A DNA stretch of 28,176 bases from an uncultured Eubacteriales bacterium (GTDB lineage: Bacteria; Bacillota; Clostridia; Christensenellales; QALW01). The notes below the pieces were generated by a model. That model saw only the letters and a list, made by a program, of their open reading frames with translations, did not search any database and was not told where the DNA came from. This document shows positions 25,837 to 28,176 of this stretch, one piece after another. Where the stretch lies: contig URYI01000011.1 in the NCBI GenBank assembly GCA_900552055.1, positions 1-28,176 of the forward strand, written 5' to 3'. Position 1 is the stretch's first letter; the number at the start of each line of letters is the position of its first letter. A program made the translations under genes and the position numbers.

Positions 25837-26055
25837 ATGCAGCAGAAAACAGGCGCTTTGATTTTTGACGAACATACCGACCGCTACGACATACGTTTTG
25901 ACCTTGCCGATTATTACGGCGGCTTGCATTGCGGGGATTGCCTTGAACTGTTCACGGGCGGCAAATGGAAGCCCACCCGTATGGAGTACGGGGACAACTG
26001 GTATCTTGTCGGTGTTCGGGCTGACGACTTAAACGGGCTTATCGTGCGTATCTGA
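25837..26055 (+). CDS. DUF5348-type small conjugative-element protein
   Basis: 72 aa, ribosome binding site AAGGAGGA 9 nt upstream. The sequence begins MQQKTGALIFDEHTDRYDIR and has LHCGDCLELFTGGKWKPTRMEY and YLVGVRADDLNGLIVRI; it is a small beta-rich protein of a type repeatedly found between the initiator and PcfB genes of Firmicute conjugative elements (DUF5348, recalled from memory). No catalytic residues or membrane segments are visible and its function is unknown. Confidence 0.75.
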   Translation: MQQKTGALIFDEHTDRYDIRFDLADYYGGLHCGDCLELFTGGKWKPTRMEYGDNWYLVGVRADDLNGLIVRI

Positions 26056-26090
26056 CCCGCAGAAAAAGCGCCGCAAAAGGAGGACGATAA

Positions 26091-26573
26091 ATGCAGGATG
26101 AAATCAACGAAAAAACCGTTGCCATATCCATAAAGGCAACCAAGCTGACCGCACAGACGCTTCAAAAGGCGATTAAGCGGCTGCTGGAACAAATGAAAAA
26201 GCAGCGCGGAAAACGGCAAATCCCACACGGAAAGCAAACCTTAAAACAGCTTATCAAGCAAAACGCAGGCGTTTCCAACATTGAAATCACACAGGACAAT
26301 ATCAAAGCCTTTGAAAGCACGGCGAAGAAATACGGCATTGACTTTGCGCTGAAAAAAGACAATACCGAAGCCCCGCCCCGTTATCTCGTCTTTTTCAAGA
26401 GCCGGGACGCGGACGCGCTGACCGCAGCTTTTCAAGAATTTTCTGCAAAAAAGTTGACGCAGGATAGAAAACCGTCTGTCCGCAAGCTGCTTTCCAAGCT
26501 CAAACAGGCGGCACAGGACAGAAATGCACAGCGGGCAAAGGAAAAACACAAGGACAAGGAGATGACGCTATGA
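26091..26573 (+). CDS. PcfB family (DUF3801) conjugation protein
   Basis: 160 aa, with AAAGGAGG before the ATG. It begins MQDEINEKTVAISIKATKLT and is strongly helical and basic (QKAIKRLLEQMKKQRGKRQIPHGKQTLKQL). It has the core DNIKAFESTAKKYGIDFALKKD and RYLVFFKSRDADALTAAF, then a Lys/Arg-rich coiled tail. PcfB is an accessory to conjugation in pCF10-type and related systems, encoded just before the coupling protein. Its stop overlaps the next ATG (26570), so it is coupled to the VirD4-like gene. Confidence 0.85.
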   Translation: MQDEINEKTVAISIKATKLTAQTLQKAIKRLLEQMKKQRGKRQIPHGKQTLKQLIKQNAGVSNIEITQDNIKAFESTAKKYGIDFALKKDNTEAPPRYLVFFKSRDADALTAAFQEFSAKKLTQDRKPSVRKLLSKLKQAAQDRNAQRAKEKHKDKEMTL

Positions 26574-27541
26574 AGCCGGAAGTCAAAAAAATGCTGCTTC
26601 TCAATGTTCCGTATCTTGTTTTTGTCTATCTCTTTGATAAAATCGGGCAGGCGGTGCGGCTTGCACCGGGCGCGGATTTATCCGGCAAGCTGTTTTCCCT
26701 TTGGGACGGTTTTACGGCTGCCTTTTCCTCTTTTGCGCCGAGCTTACACCCCGCCGATTTGCTGATCGGCATTGCAGGCGCAGCAGTTATCCGGCTTGCC
26801 GTTTATCTGAAAGGCAGAAACGCGAAAAAATACCGTAAGGGCATGGAGTACGGCAGCGCCCGCTGGGGCAACGCGCAGGACATAAAGCCATATATCGACC
26901 CGGTGTTTGAAAACAACGTCCTTTTGACGCAGACCGAACGGCTGACTATTAACAGCCGCCCGAAACAGCCGAAATACGCGAGAAACAAAAATATCCTTGT
27001 AATCGGCGGTTCCGGCAGCGGCAAGACGAGATTTTTTGTAAAGCCCAACCTTATGCAAATGCACAGCTCCTACGTTGTTACCGACCCGAAAGGCACTGTC
27101 CTTGTGGAGTGCGGGAAGCTCTTGCAGCACGGCGGGTACCGGATAAAGGTAATGAACACGATAAATTTCAAAAAATCCATGCACTACAACCCGTTTGTGT
27201 ATATCCGCAGCGAAAAAGACATTTTGAAGCTCGTCAATACCATAATTGCCAACACCAAAGGCGACGGGGAAAAATCCGGCGAGGATTTTTGGGTGAAAGC
27301 CGAGAAACTCTACTATACCGCCCTAATTGGCTACATTTGGTACGAAGCGCCCGACGAGGAAAAGAATTTTACGACGCTGCTTGAAATGATAAACGCAAGC
27401 GAAGCCCGCGAGGACGACGAGGATTTTCAAAATCCCGTTGACCTCATGTTTGAACGGTTGGAAGAAACTGACCCGGAACATTTTGCGGTCAAGCAATATA
27501 AGAAATACAAATTGGCGGCAGGAGATGTATGCTCTAAGTGA
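26570..27541 (+). pseudogene. VirD4-type conjugation coupling protein, truncated by an insertion
   Basis: The frame gives 323 aa; intact members are about 580-620 aa. N-terminal membrane helices (about 8-28 and 60-80) precede the ATPase domain with Walker A IGGSGSGKTRFF and VTDPKGTVLVE, then FWVKAEKLYYTALIGYIWYEAP. The match to VirD4/TraG-like CD1115-type proteins is clear up to KQYKKYKLAAG (about residue 318). The last five codons (DVCSK) come from inserted DNA. The C-terminal half, including Walker B, is missing here. If the inner element excises precisely the gene would be restored. In this form it should not be able to drive DNA transfer. Overlaps pcfB by 4 nt. Confidence 0.85.
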
Positions 27542-27597
27542 CTTCTTAATCATGGTTTTTGTCATGGTTAGTGAAGCAGTCACTTAGAGCATTTTCA
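27529..27597. repeat. 15-bp inverted repeat at the edge of the inner element
   Basis: ATGCTCTAAGTGACT (27529-27543) and AGTCACTTAGAGCAT (27578-27592) are perfect complements, with a second short pairing CATG/CATG in the 34-nt centre. TTTTC follows. On RNA it would act as a terminator between the disrupted gene and the recombinase; on DNA it could be a recombinase or regulator binding site. It ends about 10 nt before the recombinase ribosome binding site. Confidence 0.75.
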
Positions 27598-27614
27598 TTT
27601 CAGGAGGTACAGCC

Positions 27615-28176
27615 ATGAGAAACGAGAAAATCACCCCACTGTATGAGCGTTTGAGCCGCGATGATGAGTTACAGGGCGAGAGCAACTCCATAAGCCATCA
27701 AAAGCAGATGTTAGAGGAATTTGCCCGCCGGAATGGGCTGCCGAACCCCACCCACTTCACTGATGACGGCGTATCGGGAACCCGGTTTGACCGTCCCGGC
27801 TTTCTGGCGATGATGGAGGAAGTCGAGGCCGGACGGGTGGAGGCCATTGTTATCAAAGACATGAGCCGCCTGGGGCGTGACTATCTGAAAGTCGGCCAGG
27901 TTATGGAGATTTTGCGGCAGCGCGGCGTCCGGCTGATCGCCATCAACGATGGTGTGGACAGTCTGAAAGGCGACGACGATTTCACCCCGTTCCGCAATAT
28001 CATGAACGAGTTTTACGCCCGCGACACCAGCCGGAAAATCCGCTCTGTGTTCAAATCCAAAGGCATGAGCGGCAAGCACCTGACCGGCACCGTTATCTAC
28101 GGCTATCTGTGGGACGAAAAGCGGGAACACTGGCTTGTGGACGAAGAAGCCGCCGAAGTGGTACGCCGCATCTTTT
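27615..28176 (+). CDS. Large serine recombinase, TnpX/TndX-like (3' end off the window)
   Basis: 187 codons are visible from ATG 27615, with AGGAGG 7 nt upstream. The resolvase domain begins LYERLSRDDELQGES, where Ser14 is the likely nucleophile, followed by GVSGTRFDRPGFLAMMEEVEAG, IVIKDMSRLGRDYL and MNEFYARDTSRKIRSVFKSKG with the catalytic arginines. After about residue 150 the start of the recombinase domain is seen (GTVIYGYLWDEKREHWLVD). Such proteins in Tn4451/Tn5397-type elements catalyse both excision and insertion through a 2-bp crossover. Product length should exceed 500 aa. It most likely mobilises the inner element that split the coupling protein gene. Confidence 0.9.
   Translation, partial: MRNEKITPLYERLSRDDELQGESNSISHQKQMLEEFARRNGLPNPTHFTDDGVSGTRFDRPGFLAMMEEVEAGRVEAIVIKDMSRLGRDYLKVGQVMEILRQRGVRLIAINDGVDSLKGDDDFTPFRNIMNEFYARDTSRKIRSVFKSKGMSGKHLTGTVIYGYLWDEKREHWLVDEEAAEVVRRIF

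Larger units (their letters stand above)
20040..28176 (+). mobile_element. Integrative conjugative element, left part (continues off the right edge)
   Basis: From the end of rlmD the gene content switches to an adhesin, a RepA-like initiator, DUF5348, PcfB (DUF3801) and a VirD4-type coupling protein, all on the plus strand and tightly spaced. This order is common in Tn1549/CD1115-like conjugative elements of gut Firmicutes. Codon choice also changes: the upstream genes favour ATA and AGG, whereas the element favours ATT/ATC, ACC and CGC. The relaxase, the main secretion genes and the integrase are not in view. The exact left end is inferred from the rlmD tail. Confidence 0.8.
27523..28176 (+). 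mobile_element. Inner mobile element with large serine recombinase, left end
   Basis: The coupling-protein homology stops at 27523-27526 and is followed by a 15-bp inverted repeat and a serine recombinase gene reading inward. Two GA dinucleotides (27522-27523 and 27524-27525) sit at the break; TnpX-type recombinases insert at GA. Base composition of the recombinase gene differs from the surrounding element. The right end is outside the window. Confidence 0.7.

Noticed and set aside
1..28176. CRISPR arrays, tRNA or rRNA genes
   Set aside because: I saw no regularly spaced repeats of CRISPR type and no recognisable tRNA or rRNA sequence; the only tandem repeats are the 11-bp and 15-bp ones listed.

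Overview
The window looks like a chromosomal segment of a Firmicute of the class Clostridia, ending in an integrated conjugative element. Evidence for the host is a leucine operon behind a T-box leader, a BceRS-BceAB-type antimicrobial-peptide module, AGGAGG-type ribosome binding sites and consensus sigma-A promoters. I cannot name a genus from sequence alone.

Layout of the chromosomal part. Positions 1-3628 (minus strand) hold the N-terminal ~1209 codons of a large secreted protein with a DNRLRE domain, an Rhs-type region and carbohydrate-binding-like modules; it runs off the left edge. It diverges from a membrane-embedded M50 zinc metalloprotease (4063-5208). Next comes a gene group for envelope stress and peptide resistance: a flavodoxin (5302-5826), an OmpR-type response regulator, a short-sensor histidine kinase, an ABC ATPase, a large FtsX-type permease and a 72-residue one-helix membrane protein, closed by a strong terminator near 10865-10899. 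A nuclease-helicase fusion (PD-(D/E)XK plus XPD/DinG-like helicase) follows at 11276-13684. A perfect consensus promoter at 14001-14029 then drives a T-box leader with a CUC leucine specifier, followed by leuA-leuC-leuD-leuB and rlmD (14328-20075).

From the 3' end of rlmD onward the composition and gene types change. The last codons of rlmD look like a junction with an integrative conjugative element. The element begins with stacked hairpins, then a short leader ORF with an attenuator-like hairpin in front of a 1414-residue thioester/CnaB surface adhesin with an SPQTG sortase signal. A nested inverted-repeat region, a RepA-like replication initiator carrying an internal 15-bp tandem repeat, a DUF5348-type protein, a PcfB (DUF3801) protein and a VirD4-type coupling protein follow. 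The coupling protein gene is cut after about 318 codons by a second insertion. That insertion opens with a 15-bp inverted repeat and encodes a TnpX/TndX-like large serine recombinase, which runs off the right edge. The conjugation module is therefore probably disabled in this copy unless the inner element excises.

The observations most worth a second look are the nested mobile elements (rlmD junction, then disruption of the coupling protein), the uncharacterised structured RNAs and repeats in the conjugative element (24792-24903, 20361-20463, 25246-25305), the structured leader of the Rhs-like gene, and the small membrane protein tied by a 4-nt overlap to the Bce-type permease.
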